64,000 bases of DNA from Chondrosia reniformis (lineage: Eukaryota; Porifera; Demospongiae; Chondrillida; Chondrillidae). Location of the stretch: the NCBI GenBank assembly GCA_947172415.1, contig OX359190.1:2046001-2110000 (forward strand), read 5' to 3'. This document shows, one piece after another, positions 22,197 through 35,059 of this stretch. A program made the translations under genes and the position numbers. Under the pieces are notes generated by a model that was not told where the DNA came from, searched no databases, and saw nothing but the letters and a program-made list of their open reading frames with translations. The first letter of the stretch is position 1. Each line of letters starts with the position of its first letter.

Positions 22197-24515
22197 CTAA
22201 CAAATGAATGGCATGTCGGGCATGTCTTGTGATGTACTTCGCGTGGGGGAGGACTTTGAACTCTGTCGGGTAGTTCTAGTTACCTCCGGAGGGGAGGTGT
22301 CCCAGGAGGGGGTGTGGTCCTTCTCTTTGGATTTACTCTTCTCAGACTTGACTGGTTTGTGTTTCTTCTTATCAATCTTCTTTTGTTTCTTCTTTGAAGA
22401 CTTTCCTACAGTGATACAACGTCATACAGGGGCTTGGAGTGGAGGGTGGAGGCTGTATAGGATCTATATGTATACACACTTGTACGTTTAGCTGATCTAG
22501 TCTAGTGTACTTTGACTGTGAAGCACACACTAACTTTATTACACAAAATTTGATACAAGCTGAGAATAGGTTTAGTAATATTCTCCTAAAGTCAATCCAT
22601 AACTTAACATAGGTACTGTCATTGGATATACAGTACAATAAAATGATATAGCACTGGTTACACAAGACATGCTAGGAGCTTCATATTGTACCTTCTTTGT
22701 GTAGTGATGATGCAATACTGGCAGCACTCCCTGTGGAGCTGGTCTCCCAGTTTCCCTTCTTACTCAGAGGAGGAGCTAACGGTTCATGTTCCTTAATACC
22801 TAGCACATTTGAAGTGTATAACAGACCATCACATCACAATAATCCATAAGTATTAATTTAGTAATTCTAAAATAAGTTACACAATTCAGAATGTCAGTGA
22901 GTGTTGATCTATAGTATATGTAGTGAACAGTTCATTGGTCAATAGGTACATTGCTTGCATATATTCTATACACATGTACGTGCATGTTGTATGTGAAGGT
23001 CTATTCTGACCAACTGTATGGAGGTAGACATTATTACTTTCATTGAGTGAGTCTTCATCTTGAAAAGATGCTTTTCTCTTCCCAAGAGGTGAGAGCTTGG
23101 AGGAGGAGCTCAGCAGTCTTGTTCTTATCTCCTTCCTCTGCTCCTCTGTGTGCTGGGGACACTTGACTGAATGTGTACACAGTCTCTTTGTCCTCTCAGA
23201 CACAACTCCACAAATTGAGTTCAATGTACTTCTTTGCTTTTCTGAGGAGAGAGAGAGAGAGAGGATTAGTAGAGACAAAAATGTCAACAAAACAGAAATA
23301 TGCTACACTAAAATATGGGTGGTATAAATTTAGTGATAATGGACACATTAAATGTGTCTAGTGTTGTCTAGTGTTTTAGAGTCCTATAGATCATCATATA
23401 TATACCAGTTATATCTCCATATATGTATATGTTCAGTGTTTCTTGAATTTATCTATTAAACTATAGAACTACACAATCCAAGAGACATTTGGGACATACT
23501 TTCAAATTTACTATTAAGTATGGAAGGTATACATCCAAAATATCACTTTAAGAGTTGAGTATCCGCTGAGGTCTCTTGCTGGCCAGTCTGTTGCGACCAA
23601 GTCCCATGCACTTCTCAAGATGAGGAGCAAACTTGGGTACTCCGATGGTCACACTGCACTTTGGACATCTGCAGGTCAGGTTGGAATTTTTGAGATCCTG
23701 TTTAGTGTTACCAAATGCATCATCAGCTGCAGAAAGCACTATGTCTGCAAGGAGCGGGTGGATCAAAGGATCTACTTGTACATACAACATAACATACATA
23801 CCCAATCTAGTGTTACATACCATAAATCAGCCACTTTATTTCTGCATCCATATAGTTTTATAAATACAAACAATTCACTTTCCCCATCACTCCAATTCAA
23901 ACTAGCCAATTGCAAGCTGTTCTAATGGTAAACACTTTATTAACACTTGTGGTTGGGCTGTCCTTATTGATTTCAGTTTTTGTATAGCATGTCACAATAA
24001 TAAACAATCATCATCATCATCATCATCATTATTATTATGTTTAGTAGAAATTATGCAGCCATTTATCAGATTAGGAATTCGCGTTTTAACTCTTTGGAGA
24101 CATTCTCTTGTCATAATATCAAATTTCATCTCGTTACTTATATTCTAAAGTCAATCGTTAGTTCTACTCATGTCTCTCATCTTTCTTACCTCTTCGGTCA
24201 ATGTTAGCTGGATCTGGGTCGATCAGTTCTTTGTAGTATCCCAGTTTAATAGCACGATGAAGTTCAAAGGTTACTTCTAGAAATAATTCATCTACGTTTG
24301 TAAAAACCATAGCATATATGGTAAAGCTGTATTAGTAGTGTTCGCTATATAAATATTACGAAATGATGCATACCTTAGATTAGTTTTTAATGAGAATTAA
24401 GGAAAAATTGCTTGATTCAACAGAAAATATGAAATAATTCTAAAATTGTACAAAAATGGTAGACTTACAGGTGGTGTATCTAACTGTTCCTGATTGACTA
24501 TATGAGAAGTCTCCA
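22197..24515 (-). pseudogene. ATXN7L3/Sgf11-like copy B, internally deleted
   Basis: Collinear with the unit A gene at both ends: last exon 22405–22197 and start codon at 24515–24513. About 1.1 kb is missing at the junction near 23552: the acidic tail of the zinc-finger exon, its donor, the following intron and the whole Lys-rich/polyproline exon. The zinc finger CPKCSVTIGVPKFAPHLEKC survives but the frame ends soon after PQRIL. The Val-Asp pair before FGNTK is also lost. The SCA7-type exon (about 23247–23060) is still open, with CTHSVKCP. Confidence 0.8.
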
Positions 24516-25755
24516 TCTTTTGAAAGCAACTGAATATTATATATGTAACGATAGGAGGAGAAATGGTGTGATAGATTATTCATACAGTACACCCTTATGT
24601 TTATGCAAAGTGGAAGTTGTGTTTATAAACAAACAAACAATTAAAAGGTCACTAATTATCAAACTGCTGGAAGTTGTGTTTATAAACAAACAAACATTGA
24701 TGGATTAGGACTTAGGGCAATCACTTTTAGAAGTAAGCTTCAATATTCAAAATATTCAAAAAGATGAGATGTTTGCAAATCAATTGCAAATACCATACAT
24801 TTTAGGATCGGAAATAAATTAATTTCTTAATTCCCTTACACCTACATTATACGTAGGACCAAAAAGTGATGCATAACACATTTATGATAAACAGTAGCTT
24901 CACAAGAATGTTGGGAAACAATAGGTAACCATTAGTCACAACTCAGTCAATCCCACAAGTGTACACATAAGGACTTTTCAGTAATGTTAAAATGAGGAAA
25001 AATTTGATAGCCTGCATAAATTAAATCATTGTGGCCTTTGAAGACTGTGCTAGCATCTTAGTTGTGGGTGTGTGGTCTACTTTTCTAAGACCTTTTACAC
25101 ATTACTCCCTACACAATGCACATGCTATTTAGCAACCACAGTGAATACGTACATGTCAGGCCATAGGTATAAAATAATGATTCAGCAACTAAATCCTCTT
25201 GCTTTATCCTTTTCAGTATTATAGTAATTCAACCAGATCAATTCACATGTGAGTAGGTGTTGGTAGGAGGCTAATTGCATTGTGTGTTTATGGACCTCAA
25301 AAGAGGTGGAATAATTTATGTAAAATAATTTATACGTAGACGGCCATTTTTCTAAATTAAATCTTAAATTTTCATTCATGGAATAGCCTCAACCATTCAT
25401 GAAAAAGAATTTCAATGCAAATGCCACTTAATTAGGTGTACTATATACGTATATATATGAAAGGAGAAGTATGTAATAGTCCACCTTCATTATTGTTATT
25501 GGAGTACAATCTTCATTTGTTATTGTGTAATCACTCACATTCCATTCTCTTATATTTGTCTGTTGTGAGGTGAATGTAACTTTGCATTGTTCTTATTCAA
25601 ACAACATCTCCTCCCTCTGCACCTAACAGAAATATTAAAATACATTTTCTTCACTTATTTAAATAAGTGTGTACTTGAAGGGTTTAAAATTACCTTGTTA
25701 TTTAATATCTACACATTCACTTAGTAACTATGAACGTGCATGTGGACCTCTACCT
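24516..25755. other. Spacer upstream of the ATXN7L3-like copy B
   Basis: Collinear with 10063–11297. It contains the twin gtttataaacaaacaaac repeat at about 24613–24696. Nothing else recognised. Confidence 0.6.
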
Positions 25756-26330
25756 CTTTAATGTTATAACCTCTCAAATGTTATAACCTCTCTAGTGTGA
25801 CCACCTCTCTAATGTTATAACCTCTCCAGTGTTACTACCTCTCTAGTGTGATCACCTCTCTAATGTGACCACCTCTCTAATGTGACCACCTCTCTAGTGT
25901 GACCACCTCTCTAATGTGACCACCTCTCTAATGTGACCACCTCTCTAATGTGACCACCTCTCTAATGTGACCACCTCTCTAATGTGACCACCTCTCCAGT
26001 GTGACCACCTCTCTAATGTGACCACCTCTCTAATGTGACCACCTCTCTAATGTGACCACCTCTCTAATGTGACCACCTCTCCAGTGTGACCACCTCTCTA
26101 ATGTGACCACCTCTCCAGTGTGACCACCTCTCTAATGTGACCACCTCTCTAATGTGACCACCTCTCTAATGTGACCACCTCTCCAGTGTGACCACCTCTC
26201 TAATGTGACCACCTCTCTAATGTGACCACCTCTCTAATGTGACCACCTCTCTAATGTGACCACCTCTCCAGTGTGACCACCTCTCTAGTGTGACCACTTC
26301 TCTAGTGTGATCACCTCTCTAATGTGACCA
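25756..26330. repeat. 17-bp minisatellite, about 34 copies (unit B)
   Basis: Same repeat as at 11298–13163 (gtgaccacctctctaat) but about a third of the length. The gttataacc variants cluster at the left edge. The array is missing from units C and D. Confidence 0.95.
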
Positions 26331-26359
26331 TACTAAAAACTTAAACGTGTTCCATATGC

Positions 26360-26600
26360 CTCACATACTTCACATATAGGTCTGCCATCCTTGCCATATT
26401 CTGCAGACTAACCTCAACTAAGTAGGACCAGTAATTCCAGTGGACCAGAAAGACCAGCAGATCTAGAAGCTCCTTGTTCAACAGCTGCACCAGTGGGACC
26501 ACAATCTCCAACTGTTCCAGGTAGACTCTGTTGTCATGTATTACCAGGCATAGGAGCAACAGGTTCTTTCACCAATTATCTCCACCAGCTTGTGTGCATG
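26360..26600 (-). pseudogene. Collagen-like fragment (unit B), degraded
   Basis: Equivalent of 13240–13420. The frame starts PGTVGDCGPTGAA but two later glycines are replaced (AVE, SRS), so the Gly-X-Y run is broken. This suggests no constraint. Confidence 0.3.
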
Positions 26601-26894
26601 GTAGACCGTGTTGTCTTTTGATCACATGGATCTTCTATAGCAGTTTGTAAAAACCATAGTATATATGGGAAAGCTGTATTAGTAGTGTTCGCTATATAAA
26701 CATTACGAAATGATGCATACCTTACTGTATTTGGAAGGCAACACTTACTCGGGTTTTCCTCTCAGAAGAGGCGGGATAAACCAGATCTACCGCCAATAGT
26801 TCAACGGTGTCAATAGTTGTTATAGTGACAGTTATATAGAGCAGTCAGTGAAGTGTTTTCTAAGTTTTTAGTTTTGTTCGCTTTGCCTGAAGAT

Positions 26895-29800
26895 ATGAAC
26901 AAAGATAAAGTGAGTTTACTTAATTGTCTCTTGTAAGTAAAAGATGGGCGGAGCCGCCAGGAATCGAACGGTCTGACTGCGTCTCCTACACTCATTTAAA
27001 AAGACACAGGCTATAGATCTGAAATACTTAAAGCGTTGGGATGAGTCTAATCGTAGAACAGATATCGCAAGTGAACCTGCTCTGTCCGGACGTAGCTGGC
27101 ATATCTTTACAGAGACTGCATGTAGTTTCTGTTCGATTGGGTTTGTTTAGACTGTAGTTTTAAACCAGTCAACTATACGTATAAAGACACAAGCGATTCA
27201 TATCCTTTTAGGGGACAAGTTAGAAAGCGAGAAACTGATTCGTAATCTTTTCCATAACTGAATAGCCATTCTGTTGCTCTACTGGTGGGAATTACTTTAT
27301 CACTGTATATTCGTACGTTATGAAGTTTACTAACTTGACTACGTATGAGCCATGCATGCACGTTAAGACAAGATTTACGTTAAGAATATTTAGACAAGAA
27401 GATTTACGGCACTTACAGACCTCAAAGTGTTCTTACAATAAGCTGCTACAGAACTTGCTCCTTCCATGTCATTCAGTTCCTCCAAACAGTGAATATTATC
27501 TTTTCTTTCTTGTCTCTAATTAGGTATTTCGCAGTGACCTCCTGACAGCTGGAGGAGGTCACGTCCTCAAACCAACTGAAATACCGGAAATACCTATTGG
27601 AACCAGTTTTGGCAAAGCTGTTGTCATCAATCAAAGAGTATTTGTCAGCGGAGAGCAGAGAGGAGAAAAGATAGTTCAGATTTACGATGTTAAAACCAAT
27701 AAATGGTCAACACTACCTCCATCTCTGTATTCTTACAGTGGAGCCACCATCATAAAGGATCAGTTAACTCGGATAGGAGGTTTGGACACTCATACAAACA
27801 AGCTAGTGACATGGACAGGTGAAGAATGGTTAGAGCTATATCCTCCAATGCACACTGCCCGATCCTGGCCAGGTGTTCTTGCTATTGGAGACTTAGTAAT
27901 TGTGTCTGGAGGATTTGGAGCAGATGGCAGAGATGTAGACACAATTGAATTCCTGGATGTTAAGAATAAAAAGTGGATCCAGTCGAATCTGAAACTTCCT
28001 AGACCATTATCAGGACACGACATGGCATTGTGTGGTGAATACATTTACATCTACCACCACGGCGGATATTTTTGGAGAATGAATAAGAAGAATTTTATGG
28101 CTTCACTTACCAATAATGAAGTACATCACTGGGAAGAGCTCGAGAATGCACCAGTGAACAGTTCACTTTTAAAATACAGCACTCTACCAGTCCTAGTAGG
28201 TCCAGAAGGAATCTTCATTTTCGAGAAGAAGAAGTGGACACAAATTAGCAAAGAAACATCTTATCCCAACACCTGTACGGCTTCCCTCAACGGAACTACT
28301 TTTCTCACATTTGGAGGAAGTAGAAGAGGACAATTACAGACAAGAGCTGTACAGTACGATATTGCAGTTGAGGTTAGTAACTTATTATATTACAAAACAT
28401 TACATTAAAGTATTAAAAAGTCTTGTTAATATTCGTTGCGCGCTTCGCGTGCACTTTCTCCTTCAAATAGAAACATTAGAAGGTTTCATTTCCTTCGTTA
28501 GAGTCACCTAACTTGTGCGCTCAGTGTACACGAAGCGCGTGTCAATGCTAACAAGACTTGTATTGCTTTAAGTTCTCGTACGAGTGTGTTCTACGAGCGC
28601 TCTCACGAGTTTAAGTGGTAATTTGATTCCACTAACGGGGGCTGTTAGAAGTCTTCTTGCTCTTAGCATTTGAAGGAGAGTGTGTACGTCTTATAAAAGT
28701 GCCAAGTTTTAAAACGGTTTCTTGTCGCGCTACGCATGCAAAGGAAAGAGAAAGTAGTATTATAGAAGTGCTATAAGTTGTAAATCGGCATTTAGACCTA
28801 CACTTGGAATTAATTTAACATCCTGTGTACGTTCGTGTGATTAGTTATAACTATGCAGTAGTGTTGGTTGTAGACACAATTAATAAACTACTTCCTCAAC
28901 AGTAAATTGCTACAAAGTTCATTTGGCAGTCTAAAGTTTGACCAGTGAAAAATAGTCGTCAGCGTCTTAGGCAGATGATTATTACTCGTATTAAGGAGAT
29001 GTTGCTTTCTTAAATTAGGTTTTCCTTGTTAAAGTTAGTGTATGAAAGATAAATAAAGGCAAATAGATTTGTCAGTGAGAATTATTCATATAATTATATT
29101 AGGATTTTAAGTATACGTAACAACTATAGGATTGTAAGTTGACATTTTACTTTACAGCCAAAAATAGGACAGCTACGTATACAGCTAGGTACTGTGTATA
29201 CAGCTAGGTACTGCGTATACAGCTAGTTACTGCGTATACAGCTAGGTACTGCGTATACAGCTAGTTACTGCGTATACAAATATTGACTTATTGACTCCTA
29301 CAATGACTTGAGATGTGTTTGTTTCGCACAGTATAATTGAACCATAACTTTAAATAGTTTGAATACTTTTTCTATAAAATGCTATTCCAAAGCTGTAGTG
29401 TACGTAGGTGTATAAGAGTATTAACATGTATTCTTAGGAGGAAGACACTAGCTTGAAGGAGGGAGGCACTAGCTTGGAGGAGGGAGACACTAGCTTGAAG
29501 GAGGGAGACACTAGCTTGAAGGAGGGAGTCGCTAGCTTGAAGGATGAATTTATCATTTTCAAGGTAGGTTTGTTGAAAGATTATTTTGATATTTTTTCAA
29601 CTGATATATTGTCATGTTGTAGGAGAAGGAAATGAAGGAGAAGCAGACATTGATTGATCAAGTAGAGAGATTGAAGCAATCTGAAAGAGAGTACGAACTA
29701 AAGGTCCAAGAACTGATGAAGAGAAACACTCAGTTGAAGGTACGGTATCCTACTGTAACACCTCCCACACCTCTGCTGATTTAACCTGGCTGGATGTATT

Positions 29801-32800
29801 AACACTGCCTGCACACAACATCACTAGTTATCCACCAGTTTACACCTAATAGAGTAAGGATTACTTCTGTAACTGCTTCCAACTTATCTTTTGATGGTTC
29901 ATCTTTTGACTTTTTGACGTCTAAAGACGCAGTTTGGTAAATATTTTGTTGACAAAAGGTTTACCAAACTGTGTCTTTAGATGTCAAAAGATGAACCTTC
30001 CAAAAGATACAGTACATATGGGACATACAGACACTTTGTTAAACAGATAGGCCAATTGAAGTCTCATCCAGACTGGTGAAAGTAGATTGTGGACTAGAGA
30101 GCCAATAGTGCACTGACATTACAGATTATTTACAAATTTAATGAGTTCCACCTCTTGACTTGGGATCACAGCAAGTTAACACATCTCATGTATGTACGTA
30201 TATAGATGTGTATTATGCTAGTCTGTTTGGAATACATTTACCAGATGCATTCAGAACCGAAATATCTGATGTTGATCTTTTTAATGTACTTTTTATGAAG
30301 CAAATTGAATTTAGTATATATCACTGATTAATTCCTTCCACAAGTGTTTAAAATTTGTCTACTTTCTACAAAATGCTACATCTCACTTCCATTGATATAT
30401 GCTCTGTTGTGTGTATATACAGACGGAAGTAGCTGATTCCAGCAGCAAAGGAACAGAGATACAACAGAAATACATTGGACGTCTTGAGGTATGAAGACAC
30501 TGGAGAGGATTTATAATGTGTTATTTTACTTACATGCTTATAATACTGTAGGAGAGAGTAGCTGAAGTGACCAGAGAACTGAGAGACACTCAGAAAGACA
30601 ATCTACACCTGAAAGAACGTAATTCAGATTTGAAGGAGTCCAACATTGAAATAAAGGAGTCCAACATTGAATTGAAGGAATCCATTTCAGAATTGAGGAA
30701 AACAAATTCAGATTTAAGGGATTCCAATAGCCAGACTACTGTAAGTATCACTGTTGACATGTGATCAATACATATGTTATTTAATTTACTTGTCCAATCT
30801 TCTTATTATAGGAGAAGATAGCTGAACTAACTAGAGAACTGAGAGATGCTCAGAAAGACAATCTACACCTAAAAGAACGTAATAGTGAGTTAATGGAGTC
30901 CAACAGCCAGTCTACTTTGCACCTGGAAGAACGAATCAATGACTTAAAGAAAACCAATTCTCTTCTTGAAGAAGGCAATTCTGAATTGAAGGTAATCCAT
31001 TATTTTGACATGTAGATTTCTTATTTTCATGTACGTATATAGTGATAGTTGTATTAATGAGCTAAACGTATTATTGCTTGTTAATCATAGCATGTATATG
31101 TCAGAAACATTCACAACTAGTAACTGATTGACAAGACATCTATGTACTTCAATGTAGACTAGACTACAGCAGCAACAGCAAAGTACAGAGAGAGTTACAG
31201 AGTTACAAGAGGAGAACATCAAACTGAGAGAAGAGAAGGTATTTCATTTCACTATTACTGTACTCGGGAGTGATTATTGGTACTTTCTTTTAGCATGTTT
31301 CACTCAACTGCCACATAATGTAGAATGTGATAATTTAACATTATGTAGATTCAACTCATCTATTATCATTGGGAAAACAATTTTCTCAAATTATAAGTAT
31401 CAGCTGTCGATTATATACATGTGCAAGACCCGAGGGCAAGAGCATGTATAATCGATACACCACAAAGTGACGTTGTATAACTGTTAAACACTCCACCCCT
31501 AGGCTTTTCACAATCTTTTAGGTATTTACTCTGTTATCAGGGGAAAAGCGCATTGTATAACTATAATAAGAGCTAGGCCAAAATGCCTCTTATTATAGTT
31601 ATACAATGGTTATGGAATATAATTAGCCTTGATTGCCCCAGCAACAAAATGTATGACTTTAGAGACTTCATATTTAGAGCAATTTTTCAATTCCATTTAT
31701 TCATTTCTTCTTGTGTAGTGCTCTCTTGAAGCTTCCTTAAATACTTTGAAAGAAGAGAAGGCTAAAACTGAAAAGCAAGCTGAAGAGTTGAGGAGTGACA
31801 TGTTGGGAAAGGTTGAAGGATTTGGTGCCATGTTAGCAGAAATGAAGAGATCATTAGACATGTTGGAAGGTTAGATTTTGTAGTCATTATTTCCAAAGAA
31901 GTGTAGACTTGTAAATTGCTCTTTGATTCATTTCCACTATTTAGAAACGCAAAGAAAAGGAGAATTGATGAGGTGAGTATGTATAAGCAATTCTTATATT
32001 ATAAATCTTTAAGTTGGTCCTGATACAATAGTCTATTACAGTTGACTTGTAACTATTTCTACTCATCAGATATAGAATGAACCTCACCACTGACAATAGT
32101 CTACAGGTGTGAAGGGAGCTAATTAGTTGGGCAAAGTTGTTACTACCTGTTTCCGAAAATATAGAGATTCTGAAACTAAACTGACTCAAAAAATTTGAAT
32201 GAAGACTTGAGAATAATTGTGAATTTTTTAGTGAAGGTTTTATTAGTTTAAAGGAACCTGTACTAAACCCACTTATGGTTAGTTTGTGTAATACAGTCAA
32301 TTTTTAGAGAACTTTGACTATTGCTAATTCCTTCACCAGTAAGTCTTCCTACTTTAATTGTACTCAAATTGTTGGCTCAACATTTGAAGGGTCTGCCAGA
32401 CCTCCTCTACAGTCCCTGATCTCTGACTAATGTATACCAGTTAACTGGGCCAGTTGACTATGTACACAGGAAGATTAATTCTCTAATTTTATTCAATACT
32501 CTTTAATGGTATTCATAGAGTATGTCTTATAGACTAGAATTCTGTATTATTATGTCCTTATAATATTCACTCAGAAATTCTACGATAGATTACATGAAAT
32601 GTGTCCATAGACACTCATAAGATTATGATTATTAAAATGATATACATACAATACGAATGAAGTATTTTATTACTTTCCACAGCACTGAACTCACAACCAA
32701 TCACATGGATGTGTTGCTGAGAAATGTCGTTGACATGGTCCCTCAGAAATGGGAGGAAATTGCAATATGTCTTCATTTTGGGGATGCCAAGATAGCCTCA

Positions 32801-32989
32801 CTTAAGGGTGGAAATTTAAACAATGAGGGACCATGTAAAGATATGCTGAGATCTTGGCTGAGACAAGATAAAGATACTGGTAGCCGGCCAAGGACCTTGA
32901 AAACCTTGTACAATGCACTTGTGGATCGAGATTGTAGACCTGAGGCAGATAAGCTTGTAAAAGAAGTGAAGGGACTGAAGAAGGAATGA
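26895..32989 (+). CDS. KCD3: Kelch–heptad coiled-coil–Death protein, complete, shortest stalk
   Basis: Predicted exons: 26895–26909, 27524–28372 (Kelch, 283 codons), 29438–29563 (6 heptads), 29623–29739, 30423–30488, 30552–30740, 30812–30991, 31158–31238, 31719–31869, 31945–31972 and 32683–32989; about 702 residues, phases consistent. The Kelch exon lacks the internal ATG of KCD2 (ATA instead), which supports translation from the upstream MNKDK exon. Propeller loops differ from KCD2 (GGFGADGRDVD, YHHGGYFWRM, GGSRRGQLQTR). Exon 30812–30991 joins the start of one coiled-coil exon to the end of the next (SNSQST then LHLEERIN), so the intron between them has been deleted in frame. The Death domain (VDMVPQKWEEIAICLHFGD) is closest to that of KCD1. 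Confidence 0.7.
29167..29278 (+). repeat. 19-bp minisatellite in the Kelch–heptad intron (unit C)
   Basis: About six copies of the acagctaggtactgcgtat variant, shorter than in units A and B. Some units read acagctagttactgcgtat, which removes the ggt. Confidence 0.85.
29438..29563 (+). repeat. 21-bp coding VNTR: 6 heptads (KCD3)
   Basis: A 126-nt exon of six heptads including EEDTSLK, EGGTSLE and EGVASLK, closed by DEFIIFK. Phase 0 at both ends. Confidence 0.9.
31551..31608. repeat. Perfect 22-bp hairpin in a KCD3 intron
   Basis: Arms 31551–31572 and 31587–31608 are exact reverse complements around a 14-nt loop (ctaggccaaaatgc). Unit A has the same hairpin with two arm mismatches; units B and D lack it. 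Confidence 0.85.
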
Positions 32990-34049
32990 CGGTTAGTTGA
33001 TGTTAAGTGTGAAGTTGTTTATTGAAGATTGATCTATGTGGGGCGAGGGGGCGGTACCCTCTACTGGCTAACCCTTTGTATGAAAGATGTATACAATTTC
33101 AACTGTTAAAAACATTGTGTCAAGTGAAGATACATATGTTAATTAACAACAGTACCTTATATAGTAATGAATAATAATAATAATAAATGCTTAGAATAAA
33201 AACTGTACAATATAAAATGGCCGAACCATTGTGTAAAGGGTCTGATATCGTGAGACTATTCTACACCAATACATGTATAGATTGGCTATAAAGTAGACCC
33301 AGCATGTTTTGACCAAGACTTGTGCCTCCTCTCCCTCCCATTATTGTGAAGGAGTGGAGAGAGTGAGATTGTTAATCATTGATTAGTACATGTACAGTTT
33401 ATCAGGTCAATGATAAACTGTATAGTTTTGTACAATATCATATAAGGCTTCTTTTATAATTTCTTCTTATCCAAAATTTCTCATCCTATTTACAGTATTA
33501 TAAAGGAGAGCAACCTGACAGTCTTTTAACAAATTATTGGATTACAGAAAGAAATACAACTAAATAAGCAATAATCAGAAGTAGTCCCGACAATATCTTT
33601 TATACGATACATGTATTTTATTTAACCTTTAACTGTTTGTCAACAATGTAACATAACAAATGTTTAACTTTAATTTTGTGTCAATGGTGTTTGATGTTTG
33701 TAATTCACTGGGCTTCCTGCAAAGTAGCCATTTTGAGCTAAGTGGAGTACCAGTATTATAATGACAGTATTGTATACAAACATAAAGTGCCATCTGCAGC
33801 GGAAGAATATTCTATAAAAACGTACAATTACGTCATTCATTCGTCTCTACACGTTGTTTGTAAACATTGAACTTGGATATTGCACGTTGTGTCAATTTTA
33901 TTGCAGTTTATTGATTACAATCATTGCATTATTCTGTGACTATTTATATGCATGTATGTGTATGCAGGAGTATATTTGTGAGTTAAGTGGTTTAAGTACT
34001 GTGAGGTTTCAAGCAAAGAGGTTGACGAACTGTTCCACTTGAAAAGCAC
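32990..34049 (+). promoter_or_regulatory. Spacer before ELOVL-C with TATA/CRE block
   Basis: AT-rich spacer with AATAAA motifs near 33182 after KCD3. TATAAAAA at 33813 and TTACGTCAT at 33828–33836 repeat the arrangement upstream of ELOVL-A, about 215 bp before the ATG. No other feature supported. Confidence 0.4.
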
Positions 34050-34775
34050 ATGATGACTGGAGCTGCAGGTCTTGAAGAGACAGTAGGACTCCGACTAACT
34101 GCTGTGACTACTAAACTTTGCAGTTTACCTAGTTTTCCACTGTTCGTTGGTTATCTCATTTTCACTTCATCTGCTCGTCCTATTTGGAAGGTGACTGCAC
34201 CCGTGGATCTGAAGACTCCATTAATATTGCACAATTTGACTTGCTTTGTGGCGAGTGTGTACACGTTCGTTGCTGGAGTGTACGCATTGACAACAACACC
34301 GTCTTTGCTCACTGTTTCCGAAGGACACTCGAACGTTATCCACGTCTTATATGCATATTGGATAAGCAAGGTGATTGAACTCTTGGATACCGTATTTATT
34401 ATCTTTCGACACAAGAAACGGCAGCTAACGGCGCTTCATGTTTTTCATCACTCGAGTATGCTGCTCCTTGCAGATTTCGCTTACAGCAGGACGCGTTGGA
34501 CTCCAATATCAGTCGGTTTCACCATTAATTCCTTTGTACACATAGTCATGTACAGCTATTACAACCTTGCAACCTTTTACAGCCTCAGCTGTGGAAGAGA
34601 GGAGTGACACAGCTGCAGATTATCCAGTTTTTGTTTGTTATTTATGTGGGAGTTTATGGCTACGTGAACTATGGGTATTGTATTTATTCCATTATTTATC
34701 CCGTAGCAATCTTATTATTCTTTATAAACTTTTACTATATATAATGCCTACTTATCCAAAAGATTCAAGAAGTAA
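34050..34775 (+). pseudogene. ELOVL-C: fatty acid elongase, 7-bp deletion
   Basis: Opens at ATGATG (34050) and runs 185 codons through KVIELLDTVFII, HVFHH and NSFVHIVMYSYY. A 7-bp deletion at about 34590 (cagcatg lost from the codons for SSAWW) shifts the frame to an early TGA at 34607. A further 4-bp insertion (tatatataatg) lies near 34737. The catalytic box is upstream of the break, but the last membrane segments and C-terminus are lost, so activity is unlikely. Confidence 0.85.
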
Positions 34776-35059
34776 TTAAAGAAGACTACGAGGAAGCTAA
34801 AGAAGAGGCTGTATATTAAGAGAGTTTCCGTATAACAAGTCTGGAAAGTCTTTTATTTTTATTACACCTTGCATATATACATGCACCAAAGTAGCTTATT
34901 ATTGTTGAATTATATACCCAATTCATTTTCACTTTAAAAATTTTGCACGGTGTTGAATAAGAGGAATTTTGCAGTTGTAGAAAGCTTAAATAAGATTGAT
35001 GGATGAAATGCATAATATTCATGTGACTGTCACATGACCTGATGTTCCTCACATCAGTA

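Larger units (their letters stand above)
15635..28804. repeat. Segmental tandem duplication, unit B
   Basis: Second copy of the array unit, about 13.2 kb, collinear with unit A. Differences from A include a 304-bp MITE in a KCD2 intron, a shorter 17-bp minisatellite, a deletion of about 1.1 kb through the ATXN7L3-like gene, and loss of the elongase promoter region. In the 3' half of the Death-domain gene its introns and exon lengths match unit D rather than A or C. Confidence 0.95.
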
